Origin: Rhynchopus sp. YZ270_cl-10
Lineage: Eukaryota; Euglenozoa; Diplonemea; Diplonemida; Diplonemidae
Direction: 5' to 3'
Length of the DNA stretch: 64,000 nt
NCBI GenBank assembly: GCA_964035575.1
Contig: OZ037874.1
Location: forward strand, 186,001-250,000
Shown: piece after piece, positions 29,152 through 39,650 of the stretch
Layout: each line of letters opens with the position of its first letter
How positions within the stretch are numbered: the first letter of the stretch is position 1
The notes under the pieces: model-generated
What the model was told of the DNA's origin: nothing
The model's input: the letters and a program-made list of their open reading frames with translations, nothing else
The model's database searches: none
Made by a program: the position numbers and the translations under genes

Positions 29152-30459
29152 CTACCGCTGCCTTCTGCACCTCTGCGCAGCTCTGCTCATTTGCTGTGCT
29201 ATGCGTGCCTTGCGCTGTGCACGGACCACTCCGGGCACCTTGCGCCAACCACCACCACCACCACCCAGACAGAACCTTCTCCCAGTATACCTCTCCTCAT
29301 CCAAACAGGTGATGCAGCGGCAACCTGGGTCGCAGGGTTCCTCGCACAGCGGCCCTTCGCTGTTGCCAAAGAAGACACTGTTCACACGGCTTGCACCGAT
29401 CACAGAGGAGTTTTGCACTTGGGTACTCGGAAGCACGCGATGCCTTCTTCTTCTTCTTCTTCTCCATGCGGCAGGCTCCACTCCAAGGCCGAACATGCTT
29501 CTTGTGACGCGCACATCATCATAGGGGCCAGCCAAGTACGACGCGTACGACATCATTCTGAACCAATGCCCATCTTCGTCGCCATCAGGGTGAGCGCGTT
29601 CGTACCATGTCGCATGAAGGCTTCGTGCAAAGTCAGGGTTGCTTTGTCTCCCCCATCCACCACACAGACGAGGATCTGCAAGAAGGAAAATATCTGGCGA
29701 GACGTCGCAGGACTGAAGAAATGTTTTGTAATCTGTGTCCGCAATGCAAATGACATGAGGGGTGATCAGCGCACCCATTCTCATGAGAAGTTGGCAGAGC
29801 TCTGGGTGTGCAGGGCGGCGTATCAAAGCCTCTAAGGCTTTCTGCACCCACTTCGTCTGGTCCACCACCACACCCTGCTCTCTGCAGTGTCTCAGAATAC
29901 GAAGCACGCATAAAACCGAGCCTGGTGCCCCTCGGTAATTCTGTAACGCTGCTGCAATCTCATGTGTAGAAATGTCAAACCAATCGAGCATCACATCCAC
30001 GCAACGATGTGCTCCCGATTGTACTGCGCACTGCAGAGGATGCTCCGCGCAACCCCAGTGCACGAAACTATGACCCACATCCAGCTTGCTGCGGAAGAGC
30101 AGGTCAAGCTGGTCTGGGTTGTCGTCTCTGAGGATGCGTGCAAGATAGTGATCAAATGGGTTAAAGTAGACAGGCAGTGGGGCGGCAACATCGATGCCGT
30201 GCTCATGAAGGAGAATGTCGCGTGCCAGGACAGAGTCCTCCTTCCAGCAGTGCCCCTCAACAACGCTGCCCGCATCAAGCAGCACATCGCAGAGGCGTGC
30301 CTCGTCGTCAGCTAAAAGCATGCCGTCCGCACGAAGACGCATGTGGCGCACGTCCACCCCTGCCTCGTCAGCCACCACGCCACGCAACATCCCGACACTC
30401 CCGTCGCTCGCCACCTCCACAGAGAGGTCGCTTCCGAGTAGGCGGATGTTGATGTCCAT
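29152..30459 (-). CDS. Ubiquitin-like/ankyrin-like array gene, copy 3
   Basis: 435 residues, same subtype as copy 2, with a seven-residue insertion (VHWGCAE) in the second ankyrin-like unit and a longer arginine run (RRRRRRRRHRV). The downstream flank, cysteine cluster and basic tail agree with copy 2 almost base for base. Confidence 0.85.
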   Translation of the reverse strand: MDINIRLLGSDLSVEVASDGSVGMLRGVVADEAGVDVRHMRLRADGMLLADDEARLCDVLLDAGSVVEGHCWKEDSVLARDILLHEHGIDVAAPLPVYFNPFDHYLARILRDDNPDQLDLLFRSKLDVGHSFVHWGCAEHPLQCAVQSGAHRCVDVMLDWFDISTHEIAAALQNYRGAPGSVLCVLRILRHCREQGVVVDQTKWVQKALEALIRRPAHPELCQLLMRMGALITPHVICIADTDYKTFLQSCDVSPDIFLLADPRLCGGWGRQSNPDFARSLHATWYERAHPDGDEDGHWFRMMSYASYLAGPYDDVRVTRSMFGLGVEPAAWRRRRRRRHRVLPSTQVQNSSVIGASRVNSVFFGNSEGPLCEEPCDPGCRCITCLDEERYTGRRFCLGGGGGGWRKVPGVVRAQRKARIAQQMSRAAQRCRRQR

Positions 30460-31314
30460 TGGGAGGAGGAGGGGAGGGAAGAGGGAGGGAATCTGAGTGG
30501 TGGGTCTTCGTGAATGGGTTCAACACAGAAAACATGTCGTGCAGCAACGCAGGTACTGCAAAAAGAAGCTTGCCATATGAACCTGGTCGAGGCAGGAGTA
30601 CGTCAGAGAGACAGAAGACGGTCGCTCCTGTGCTTTGGGGGCATGTGTGACTAAAAGAATACAATACGGAATGTGTCTTTCAACACACTTTTCTTGTTTA
30701 AGTTGCAAAGAAGGAAATATTATTCAGCATAGGTTGACACGCTGGTAGTCATCTTTTGATAAAGCTTGGAAGAGACATGTACTGTTCACAAACACAAGAC
30801 ATTGAGCATGTGTGCATACTCTGATACCAGGGTTTCAACGACCAAAAAACACAAACAGTGGAGTACACTCAAGGGTGGCTACACTAATACAAGCAAGTTT
30901 TCAAAAAACTAAACAGAAAGGTTTCACAAACAAGCGTTGGTACAGAGAGCCGGTTAGATAATAGCTACCTCTGTTTCAGCCCTGAACAGGAAATGAACGA
31001 AAAAGGAACACATCGTTAAGACAAAATCCGCAAAGAAAGGTGCAAGTTTCCACCAACGTAGTGTCCTCATATATTTGTTTGCGAGGTAAAAGCAACAACA
31101 GGTAGACAAACTGTTGCTGTTCATAAATGCACAATACATTTACGATGGGGTGTGGTGAAGTGTGGCAGAACGCAAAAGAGGGAAAAGCAAAGCTTTGCAG
31201 AAGATAGGAAAGGTGACCACACAACAACACCGTTGAAAAAGAAGGAGAGAGAGCAGTTGACACATGAATGTGCCTTCTCTTAGAAAACACATCCACTTTA
31301 AACAAGACAAGACA
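30460..31314. other. Type A spacer of the array (second copy)
   Basis: Near-identical to 25903-26786 apart from a deletion close to the gene start (about 30535) and scattered substitutions. No gene is seen. Confidence 0.6.
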
Positions 31315-31586
31315 CAATGAAGAACGCAACGTTTCTATCCTGCGGCTCAGGTTAGCAAGAGGGAGCCGGCAGACACCAAGGCAAAGTCAACAGGATGCTG
31401 CAGAACACAACAATGTGTGTCTCGCATATGCTGCCAACTGAACAAGGTGTGGGCAGGATAGAGCGTGCGTTGGCATTGTGCGCAACGTGCGTAAAGTCAT
31501 CGTGACTGACACACTCTGCTGAATCTAAAAAGGGTGCAAAGGACAAATGAGACACAAACACCTTCTGTCTGCTGATGGGAGGCACT

Positions 31587-32945
31587 CTACCGCTGCCTTC
31601 TGCACCTCTGCGCAGCTCTGCTCATTTGCTGTGCTATGCGTGCCTTGCGCTGTGCACGGACCACTGCGGGCACCTTGCGCCAACCACCACCACCACCACC
31701 ACCCAGACAGAACCTTCTCCCAGTATACCTCTCCTCATCCAAACAGGTGATGCAGCGGCAACCTGGGTCGCAGGGTTCCTCGCATAGCGGCCCTTCGCGG
31801 CCATATAAGACACTGTTCACACGGCTTGCACCGATCACAGAGGGGCGCTGTGTGGGGCGATTCTGCTGCCGCTGTCTGTGCTCATTGAGGCGGTTGATCT
31901 CGAGGATGCGTTTTGGGATACGCTCATCTGAACAGTACTCTCCAATCCACTGCAGGACAGTAACGTCCATACCATTGAGGGCACATTCGAGTGCATTACC
32001 CCAAAAGGTTGCGTCGGACAACATTCCAAACCAAGACACATCCTTGTCTCCGTCAGGGTGGGCACGTTCGTACCATGACGCATGAAGGCTTCGCAGAAAA
32101 GCAAGACGGTCGCTCAGGCTCGTTGACCATGTGCCAGGACCGATACAAGTACCTGCAAGGAAAATGTTTGGCGAGACGCCGCAGGACTGAAGAAATGTTT
32201 TGTAATCTTTGTCCGCAATGCAAATGACATGAGGGGTGATCACCGCACCCATTCTCATGAGAAGTTGGCAGAGCTCTGGGTGTGCAGGGCTCTCCGCTAT
32301 AACGTACTTAAACGCCCCCTGCACGCGGTCGGTCTGGTCCACCAGCACACCCTGCTCTCTGCAGTGTCTCAGAATACGAAGCTCGCATAACACCTTTGCG
32401 GCTGTATCAGCATTGTCACCCCAACGGTACACAAACAGGTGCTGTACAGCGATTGTGATCTCTCGTGTAGAAAATTCAAACCCATCGAGCATCACATCCA
32501 CGCAACGATGTGCTCCCAATTGTACTGCCTTCTGCAGGGTAACCCCTTCACCCACATCCAGCTTGCTGCGGAGGAGCAGGTCAAGCTGGTCTGGGTTGTC
32601 GTTTTCGAGGATGCGTGCAAGATAGTAATCAAACGGGTTTGACGGATAGGAGTAGTCAGGAAGTGGGGCGGCAACATCGATGCCGTGCTCATGAAGGAGA
32701 ATGTCGCGTGCCAGGACAGAGTCCTCCTTCCAGCAGTGCCCCTCAACAACGCTGCCCGCATCAAGCAGCACATCGCAGAGGCGTGCCTCGTCGTCAGCTA
32801 AAAGCATGCCGTCCGCACGAAGACGCATGTGGCGCACGTCCACCCCTGCCTCGTCAGCCACCACGCCACGCAACATCCCGACACTCCCGTCGCTCGCCAC
32901 CTCCACAGAGAGGTCGCTTCCGAGTAGGCGGATGTTGATGTCCAT
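31587..32945 (-). CDS. Ubiquitin-like/ankyrin-like array gene, copy 4
   Basis: 452 residues, first subtype (contains IGEYCSDERIPKRI). Private changes are an insertion around VYRWGDNADTAAKVLCEL in the ankyrin-like region, the segment LAGTCIGPGTWSTSLSDRL, and loss of the FCGNSE segment before the cysteine cluster (VNSVLYGREGPLCEEP). The glycine run before WRK is the longest in the family, seven residues, encoded by a CCA/CCN repeat. Confidence 0.85.
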   Translation of the reverse strand: MDINIRLLGSDLSVEVASDGSVGMLRGVVADEAGVDVRHMRLRADGMLLADDEARLCDVLLDAGSVVEGHCWKEDSVLARDILLHEHGIDVAAPLPDYSYPSNPFDYYLARILENDNPDQLDLLLRSKLDVGEGVTLQKAVQLGAHRCVDVMLDGFEFSTREITIAVQHLFVYRWGDNADTAAKVLCELRILRHCREQGVLVDQTDRVQGAFKYVIAESPAHPELCQLLMRMGAVITPHVICIADKDYKTFLQSCGVSPNIFLAGTCIGPGTWSTSLSDRLAFLRSLHASWYERAHPDGDKDVSWFGMLSDATFWGNALECALNGMDVTVLQWIGEYCSDERIPKRILEINRLNEHRQRQQNRPTQRPSVIGASRVNSVLYGREGPLCEEPCDPGCRCITCLDEERYTGRRFCLGGGGGGGWRKVPAVVRAQRKARIAQQMSRAAQRCRRQR

Positions 32946-33288
32946 TGGGAGGAGGAGGGGAGGGAAGAGGGAGGGAATCTGAGTGGTGGGTCTTCGTGAA
33001 TGGGTTCAACACAAAAAACACGTCGCGGGAAGGATACTCTTCCCTCGACCAGCAGCAACGCAGGTACTGCAAAAAGAAGCTTGCCACATGGACCTGGTCG
33101 CGGCAGGAGTATGTCAGTGTTTTGTGCTCTGTTTTCATGAGTTAGAAAGGGGGGGTTTTCATGGAGGGGGTTTTTTTTATTTGGTATTCACTCTCGCCAC
33201 TTTTGCGCTGATGAAGCAGTGTGGCCGGGAGTTTTACTTGTTATTTTTGCTCTTTTTTTTGCTCATGAGCGGAAAGGGGCGGAGGGGG

Positions 33289-33392
33289 CAGCGTTCTAAA
33301 ATACGTACCGATTCATATTAATACGTACGCGTATTAATACGTAGACGTGGGGGGGATGGTGGGGGGGGTAGATCACGTATTTTAGAACACTG
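33289..33392. mobile_element. 104-bp MITE with 18-bp terminal repeats
   Basis: The ends read CAGCGTTCTAAAATACGT and CAGTGTTCTAAAATACGT (inward), one mismatch. The flanks are cggaggggg on both sides (33280-33288 and 33393-33401), a 9-bp match or 8 bp plus one coincidental base. CAG tips with an 8-bp duplication would suit hAT. A second palindrome, attaatacgtacgcgtattaat, lies inside. Confidence 0.75.
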
Positions 33393-34114
33393 CGGAGGGG
33401 GAGGGGAAATATTTTCAAGAAACATGACAGTAAAAATGTGACCACCGTGGGGTGGACGCCAACTGTGCAGTCCTGTAATCCCTTTCGTGATATGAATCTG
33501 AATAGGGTAGCTCTGCTGTATGCTATGTTTAAGGGGTTCGATTTTGGGGCCCAGAATCGTTCCCTTAGGGAGGGAAGTGTATGTGAAGGATTCAGATACA
33601 AATGAAATAGGATGGACAGAACGTCACTTTTTTCCTGCAAAATAAGAAAGGGGAAACGACAATGACTGTGACTGTGACAACGACAATATGGACTCTAAAC
33701 GTTTGAATCATTGAATTGAATTGAATTGAACACCGTACCCCACCTTTCCTATTCCTATTCTGGGGCGGGTTGAGTAGAGCCACACAAAAAAGAAAAAGTA
33801 GGAGTGCAGTTTCAATGTTCACACGCAGCAATACTTTGTTGGTTACATGCCTGCTAAATCGGGTGAAATAAGACCGATTATAAAACACTGATTTTTGGTT
33901 CACGCACTTCAGAACAGTGAAATAATGTCTCACTCATTGATTTTGTACAAGTGAAATAATATGACCCCTGGTTGTGCCTCTTTGTGAGTGTGGGGGATGT
34001 GAGTGTAGGTATACATGGCGCAGCACTAAAATATCAAATTGTGCAGTTCAACTTCACGTCACCAACACATGTGTCAAAGGGATGGAAAAGGGCACTTTCA
34101 TAGTGGGGGATAAG

Positions 34115-34963
34115 CACGCATGCGGCTAAATAGTACCTATTTTCCAGATTTTCCTTAACCTAAATAGACAAATTTACCTGTTTTTATTACCTTGTGGTTT
34201 TCCCATTTTTCACATTTTCGAGGCAGGGTACCACCCAAAAGCGGTGTTTCTTGCATTTTTGGGCCAATCCCAGCCTGTGTTGGGGTCACTTTAAAAAAAT
34301 GGCCAAAATTTTCATCACTTAAATTTTCGGGAAGTGCCAAGTATCTAGTTTGCAGTAACTTTTGGCATTATGTTTTTGTGGGGATTTGTCCTCTGGCGGG
34401 GGTAGGGGGGTTGTATATCTACCGACGGGTTGTAGAGGGTTTTGCGAGCATTCACCTCACTGTAGCAGGTTATTTCGAAAAAAATGGACAAGTTCATGGT
34501 TGATACAATTTTTGGCCATTACCACCAGTGAGTTGCTTCACAGGGTAAAATGTAACTATGATTCTGGGCCACCGCCCCCTCCAAATGCAAAAAGGTCCCA
34601 AACTCGGGCGCGCTACGTGCGCCGACCTTTTTGCAGCTTTGGTCAAAGTTGTATTTTTCGGCTGCAAAATGCAGGCGAAGATATTCGGACCTCTATTTTT
34701 TTGCGGAGCAAAAAAATAATATTGATGGCGCCGCAGGCGAAAAAAAATTAGGGTACAGTGTAAAAATGCAGCTTTTACACCACAGAGCCACTCAAAGATT
34801 GAAATTCCCCTCAGAAAAAAGCAGGTATTTTTTTCCTGCCCCCCTATTTTTCCCGTATACAAAAACAGGTAAATTTATTTTACCTTCCCCCTTTATAAAT
34901 ACAGGTAAATTCTTTTTTTATTCTGAAAACCTAAATAGTAAATAGCTTTTAGGCTCACGCGTG
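34115..34963. mobile_element. 849-bp terminal-inverted-repeat element with 8-bp target duplication
   Basis: The ends read CACGCATGCGGCTAAA and CACGCGTGAGCCTAAA (inward). gggataag abuts both (34107-34114 and 34964-34971). Sub-terminal repeats of aaatttacctgttttt occur at both sides. The interior has a mini-hairpin TTTTTTGCGGAGCAAAAAA (about 34702) but no transposase frame. The superfamily is uncertain; hAT, P and Merlin can all give duplications of about 8 bp. Confidence 0.7.
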
Positions 34964-35152
34964 GGGATAAGTCAACGAAAGTGCAAAGGGGGAAAATATA
35001 AAAAAAAAACATCAGATCATTGCACCGCTGAGTTGCAGCAGCAGTACACATGACAAAGATGTGCTCCATTATTTGTTTTATTCTTCAGGCTGCAGAGTTA
35101 AGGCTGAACCAAGACGCTCTCTTAAATAAGAGGGAATGGGGCATATTATTCA

Positions 35153-35265
35153 GTGAAAACAACAAAAGGGCGGAAGGGTGTGCGAGGGGTTTAAAATACA
35201 AAAGTGTGTGAAAACAACAAAAGGGCGGAAGGGTGTGCGAGGGGTTTAAAATACAAAAGTGTGAA
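35153..35265 (+). repeat. 55-bp direct duplication
   Basis: gtgaaaacaacaaaagggcg through aaaatacaaaagtgt occurs twice in succession without visible differences, just before array sequence resumes. Confidence 0.85.
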
Positions 35266-35713
35266 AATACAATTCTGAACTTGACTTTCAACACAAGTGT
35301 GTTTGAGTTGCACTGAAACAAATATTTCAGCATAGGTTGGCAAGCTGGTAGTCATCTTTCGATAAAGCTTCGAAGAGAAATGTACTGTTCACAAACACAA
35401 GACATTGAGCATGTGTGCATTTCAACAAAAAAAGAACGAAACGCAACGAAGAACGCAACGTTTCTATCCTGCGGCTCAGGTTAGCAAGAGGGAGCCGGCA
35501 GACACCAGGGCAAAGTCAACAGGATGCTGCAGAACACAACAATGTGTGTCTCGCATATGCTGCCAACTGAACAAGGTGTGGGCAGGATAGAGTGCGTTGG
35601 CATTGTGCGCAACGTGCGTAAAGTCATCGTGACTGACACACTCTGCTGAATCTAAAAAGGGGGCAAAGGACAAATGAGACACAAACACCTTCTGTCTGCT
35701 GATGTGAGGCACT

Positions 35714-37081
35714 CTACCGCTGCCTTCTGCACCTCTGCGCAGCTCTGCTCATTTGCTGTGCTATGCGTGCCTTGCGCTGTGCACGGACCACTGCGGGCAC
35801 CTTCCGCCAACCACCACCACCACCACCCAGACAGAACCTTCTCCCAGTATACCTCTCCTCATCCAAACAGGTGATGCAGCGGCAACCTGGGTCGCAGGGT
35901 TCCTCGCACAGCGGCCCTTCGCTGTTGCCACGGAAGACACTGTTCACACGGCTTGCACCAATCACAGAGGGGCGCTGTGTGGGGCGATTCTGCTGCCGCT
36001 GTCTGTGTTCATTGAGGCGGTTGATCTCTAGGATGCGCTTAGGGATACGCTCATCTGAACAGTACTCTCCAATCCACTGCAGGGCACTAACGTTCGTACC
36101 ATTGAGGGCGCATTCGAGTGCATTTCCAAAGGTTGCGTCGGAAAACATTCCGTACCAAGACACATCCTTGTCTCCGTCAGGGTGGGCACGTTCGTACCAT
36201 GACGCATGAAGGCTTCGCACGAAATCAAGACGGTCGCTCAGGCTCGTTGACCATGTAGGGTGTCTACACGGGTGTCTACACGCAGGCATGCAAGGGCCTG
36301 CAAGGAAAATGTCTGGAGAGACGTCGCAGGACTGAAGAAATGTTTTGTAATCTTTGTCCGCAATGCGAATGACATCAGGGGTGATCACCGCACCCATTCT
36401 CATGAGAAGTTGGCAGAGCTCTGGGTGTGCAGGGCGGCGTATCAAATCCTCTAAGGCTTTCTGCACCCACTTCGTCTGGTCCACCACCACACCCCGCTCT
36501 CTGCAGTGTCTCAGAATACGAAGCTCGCATAAAACCTTTTTGTATGTATCAAAATCTTCCTCCCAATAATGGCAATGGTGGAGTAACTCTGTTGTGATCT
36601 CACATGTAGAATAGTCAAAGCAACCGAGCATCACATCCACGCAACGATGCGCGCCGAATGCTACTGCCATCTGCAGAGTTACCTGCACATCCGAGTCACC
36701 CACATCCAGCTTGCTGCGGAGGAGCAGGTCAAGCTGGTCTGGGTTGTCGCGTCCGAGGATGCATTCCATATGGTCGACAATTGTGTAATCGTAGTCAGGT
36801 GGAGAGGCAACATCGATGCCGTGCTCATGAAGGAGAATGTCGCGTGCCAGGACAGAGTCCTCCTTCCAGCAGTCCCCCTCAACAACGCTGCCCGCATCAA
36901 GCAGCACATCGCAGAGGCGTGCCTCGTCGTCAGTTAAAAGCATGCCGTCCGCACGCAGACGCATGTGGCGCACGTCCACCCCTGCCTCGTCAGCCACCAC
37001 GCCACGCAACATCCCGACACTCCCGTCGCTCGCCACCTCCACAGAGAGGTCGCTTCCGAGTAGGCGGATGTTGATGTCCAT
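35714..37081 (-). CDS. Ubiquitin-like/ankyrin-like array gene, copy 5
   Basis: 455 residues, the longest copy, first subtype. The region after residue 90 differs most from its sisters (VASPPDYDYTIVDHMECILG, DVQVTLQMAVAFGAHRC, LHHCHYWEEDFDTYKKV), and a short tandem repeat adds CMPACRHPCRHPTW near residue 275. The N-terminal domain carries a change to T at the LLADDEAR position (LLTDDEAR). It is the most divergent member outside the conserved ends. Confidence 0.85.
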   Translation of the reverse strand: MDINIRLLGSDLSVEVASDGSVGMLRGVVADEAGVDVRHMRLRADGMLLTDDEARLCDVLLDAGSVVEGDCWKEDSVLARDILLHEHGIDVASPPDYDYTIVDHMECILGRDNPDQLDLLLRSKLDVGDSDVQVTLQMAVAFGAHRCVDVMLGCFDYSTCEITTELLHHCHYWEEDFDTYKKVLCELRILRHCRERGVVVDQTKWVQKALEDLIRRPAHPELCQLLMRMGAVITPDVIRIADKDYKTFLQSCDVSPDIFLAGPCMPACRHPCRHPTWSTSLSDRLDFVRSLHASWYERAHPDGDKDVSWYGMFSDATFGNALECALNGTNVSALQWIGEYCSDERIPKRILEINRLNEHRQRQQNRPTQRPSVIGASRVNSVFRGNSEGPLCEEPCDPGCRCITCLDEERYTGRRFCLGGGGGGWRKVPAVVRAQRKARIAQQMSRAAQRCRRQR

Positions 37082-37959
37082 TGGGAGGAGGAGGGGAGGG
37101 AAGAGGGAGGGAATCTGAGTGGTGGGTCTTCGTGAATGGGTTCAACACAAAAACATGTCGTGGGAAGGATACTCTTCCCTCGACCGGCAGCAACGCAGGT
37201 ACTTCAAAAAGAAGCTTGCCACATGGACCTGGTCGCGGTAGGAGTACGTCAGAGAGACAGCAGGTGAACCGAGGGGTCGCTCCTGTGCTTTAGGGGGTGG
37301 GCATGTGGGTGTCGGGTGCACAATTACAATTGGGAGGGACTGAGTTTCAGTTTTCACAACACTGAACAAAGTACAATGTTGAACGTGTCTTTCAACACAA
37401 ACGTGTTTGAGTTGAGCTGAAACAAATATTAACATATCAGAAAAGATCGGCAAGCTGGCAGTCATCTTCAAAGAAAGCTTCAAAGACAAATGTGCACCAC
37501 TTTGCACACACTTGACGATGGGGTGTGGTGAAGTGTGGCAGAACGCAAAAGAGGGAAAAGCAAAGCTTTGCAGAAGATAGGAAAGGTGACCACACAACAA
37601 CACCGTTGAAAAAGAAGGAGAGAGAACAGTTGACACATGAATGTGCCTTCTCTTAGAAAACACATCCACTTTGAACAAGACAAGACACAATGAAGAACGC
37701 AACGTTTCTATCCTGCGGCTCAGGTTAGCAAGAGGGAGCCGGCAGACACCAAGGCAAAGTCAACAGGATGCTGCAGAACACAACAATGTGTGTCTCGCAT
37801 ATGCTGCCAACTGAACAAGGTGTGGGCAGGATAGAGCGTGCGTTGGCATTGTGCGCAACGTGCGTAAAGTGATCGTGACTGACACACGCTGCTGAATCTA
37901 AAAAGGGGGCAAAGGACAAATGAGACACAAACACCTTCTGTCTGCTGATGGGAGGCACT

Positions 37960-39294
37960 CTACCGCTGCCTTCTGCACCTCTGCGCAGCTCTGCTCATTT
38001 GCTGTGCTATGCGTGCCTTGCGCTGTGCACGGACCACTCCGGGCACCTTGCGCCAACCACCACCACCACCACCCAGACAGAACCTTCTCCCAGTATACCT
38101 CTCCTCATCCACACAGGTGATGCAGCGGCAACCTGGGTCGCAGGGTTCCTCGCACAGCGGCCCTTCGCTGTTGCCACAGAAGACACTGTTCACATGGCTT
38201 GCACCGATCACAGAGGGGCGCTGTGTGGGGCGATTCTGACGCTGTTTGTGTTCATTGAGGTGGTTGATCTAGAGGATGCGTTTTGGGATACGCTCATCTG
38301 AACAGTACTCTCCAATCCACTGCAGGGTAGTGACGTCCTTAAAAAGGAGGGCATGTTCGAGTGTACCACCCCAATAGGTTGCGTCGGACAACATTCTGTA
38401 CCAAGACACATCCTTGTCGCCATCAGGGTGGGCACGTTCGTACCATGACGCATGAAGGCTTCGCAGAAAAGCAAGACTGTCGCTCAGGCACCACCCTTCA
38501 CTCAAACACATGTCAGGGGTGAAGAAAATGTTTGGCGAGACGCCGCAGGACTGAAGAAATGTTTTGTAATCCTCGTGCGCACCACGAATGACATTCGGGG
38601 TGATCACCGCACCCATTCTCATGAGAAGTTGGCAGAGCTCTGGGTGTGCAGGGCGGCGTATCAACTCATCTAAGGCTTCCTGCAACATCTCCGTCTGGTC
38701 CACCACCACACCCTGCTCTCTGCAGTGTCTCAGAATACGAATCACGCATAAAACCGAGCCTGGTTCACGCCAATAGAGACCTCTTGACCTCTGTAACGCT
38801 GCTGCAATCTCATGTGTAGAAAATTCAAACCCATCGATCATCACATCCACGCAACGATGTGCTCCCAATTGTACTGCCCACTGCAGGGTAACCGCTTCAC
38901 CCACATCCAGCTTGCTGCGGAGGAGCAGGTCAAGCTGGTCTGGGTTGTCGTTTTCGAGGATGCGTGCAAGATAGTAATCAAACGGGTTTGACGGATAGGA
39001 GTAGTCAGGCAGTGGAGCGGCAACATCGATGCCGTGCTCATGAAGGAGAATGTCGCGTGCCAGGACAGAGTCCTCCTTCCAGCAGTGCCCCTCAACAACG
39101 CTGCCCGCATCAAGCAGCACATCGCAGAGGCGTGCCTCGTCGTCAGCTAAAAGCATGCCGTCCGCACGAAGACGCATGTGGCGCACGTCCACCCCTGCCT
39201 CGTCAGCCACCACGCCACGCAACATCCCGACACTCCCGTCGCTCGCCACCTCCACAGAGAGGTCGCTTCCGAGTAGGCGGATGTTGATGTCCAT
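37960..39294 (-). pseudogene. Ubiquitin-like/ankyrin-like array gene, copy 6, with a premature stop
   Basis: First subtype, closest to copy 1 in the middle region. Codon 342 is TAG (38269-38271) where all first-subtype sisters have GAG in the IPKRILEINR segment. The frame then continues unbroken to the normal end at 37960, with only an in-frame 3-bp deletion nearby. A truncated 341-residue protein would keep the ubiquitin-like and ankyrin-like parts but lose the cysteine cluster and basic tail. It could be a fresh pseudogene, a short functional variant, or a sequencing error. Confidence 0.75.
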
Positions 39295-39360
39295 TGGGAG
39301 GAGGAGGGGAGGGAAGAGGGAGGGAATCTGAGTGGTGGGTCTTCGTGAATGGGTTCAACA

Positions 39361-39650
39361 CAGAAAACATGCGGGAAGGGACGAATCCAAACTTCGCAAC
39401 ATGTGAACAATAAAATAGACGGGACTTGCATCCGACCACCACCACGGGAAGAACACAACAGCTGACCTGAAGCCTCACACGCGTGGTTACTTGAATTTGT
39501 CACCAGTGTAAACACCTCACCGAACACCGACGGACAATGACATCAAGAAAAAGAAAGGACGTTGCATTTTCTATTCTAGTGTTACTGGGGCTGGAGGGGA
39601 GAGTTGTCACCCGTGAATGGGCCGATTGGTTTCGCATTTGTTGAGTAGTG
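39361..39650. other. Region between the array and the C2 gene
   Basis: Unique sequence following the end of array similarity. It forms the 3' flank of the C2 gene; nothing else is recognised. Confidence 0.4.

Larger units (their letters stand above)
32946..35445. other. Spacer between copies 4 and 5 with about 2.2 kb of foreign DNA
   Basis: Array-type sequence stops near 33117 and resumes near 35275. Between them are two inverted-repeat elements (33289-33392 and 34115-34963), a 55-bp tandem duplication (35153-35265) and unique AT-rich sequence. No gene is recognised. Confidence 0.6.
24297..39360 (-). repeat. Tandem array of six ubiquitin-like/ankyrin-like genes
   Basis: Each unit starts at the low-coordinate side with gaacgcaacgtttctatcct (about 24303, 26791, 28885, 31321, 35451, 37696). 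It then carries a ~250-bp conserved 3' flank, a minus-strand gene and a spacer. Two spacer types alternate: type A (25903-26786 and 30460-31314) and type B (28345-28880 and 37082-37689), which implies duplication of a two-gene block. The spacer between genes 4 and 5 holds about 2.2 kb of foreign sequence. Similarity to the array ends just past 39360. Confidence 0.9.

Noticed and set aside
33592-33933. 113-residue minus-strand frame
   Set aside because: Composition is that of AT-rich non-coding DNA, with no domain and no supporting splice context.
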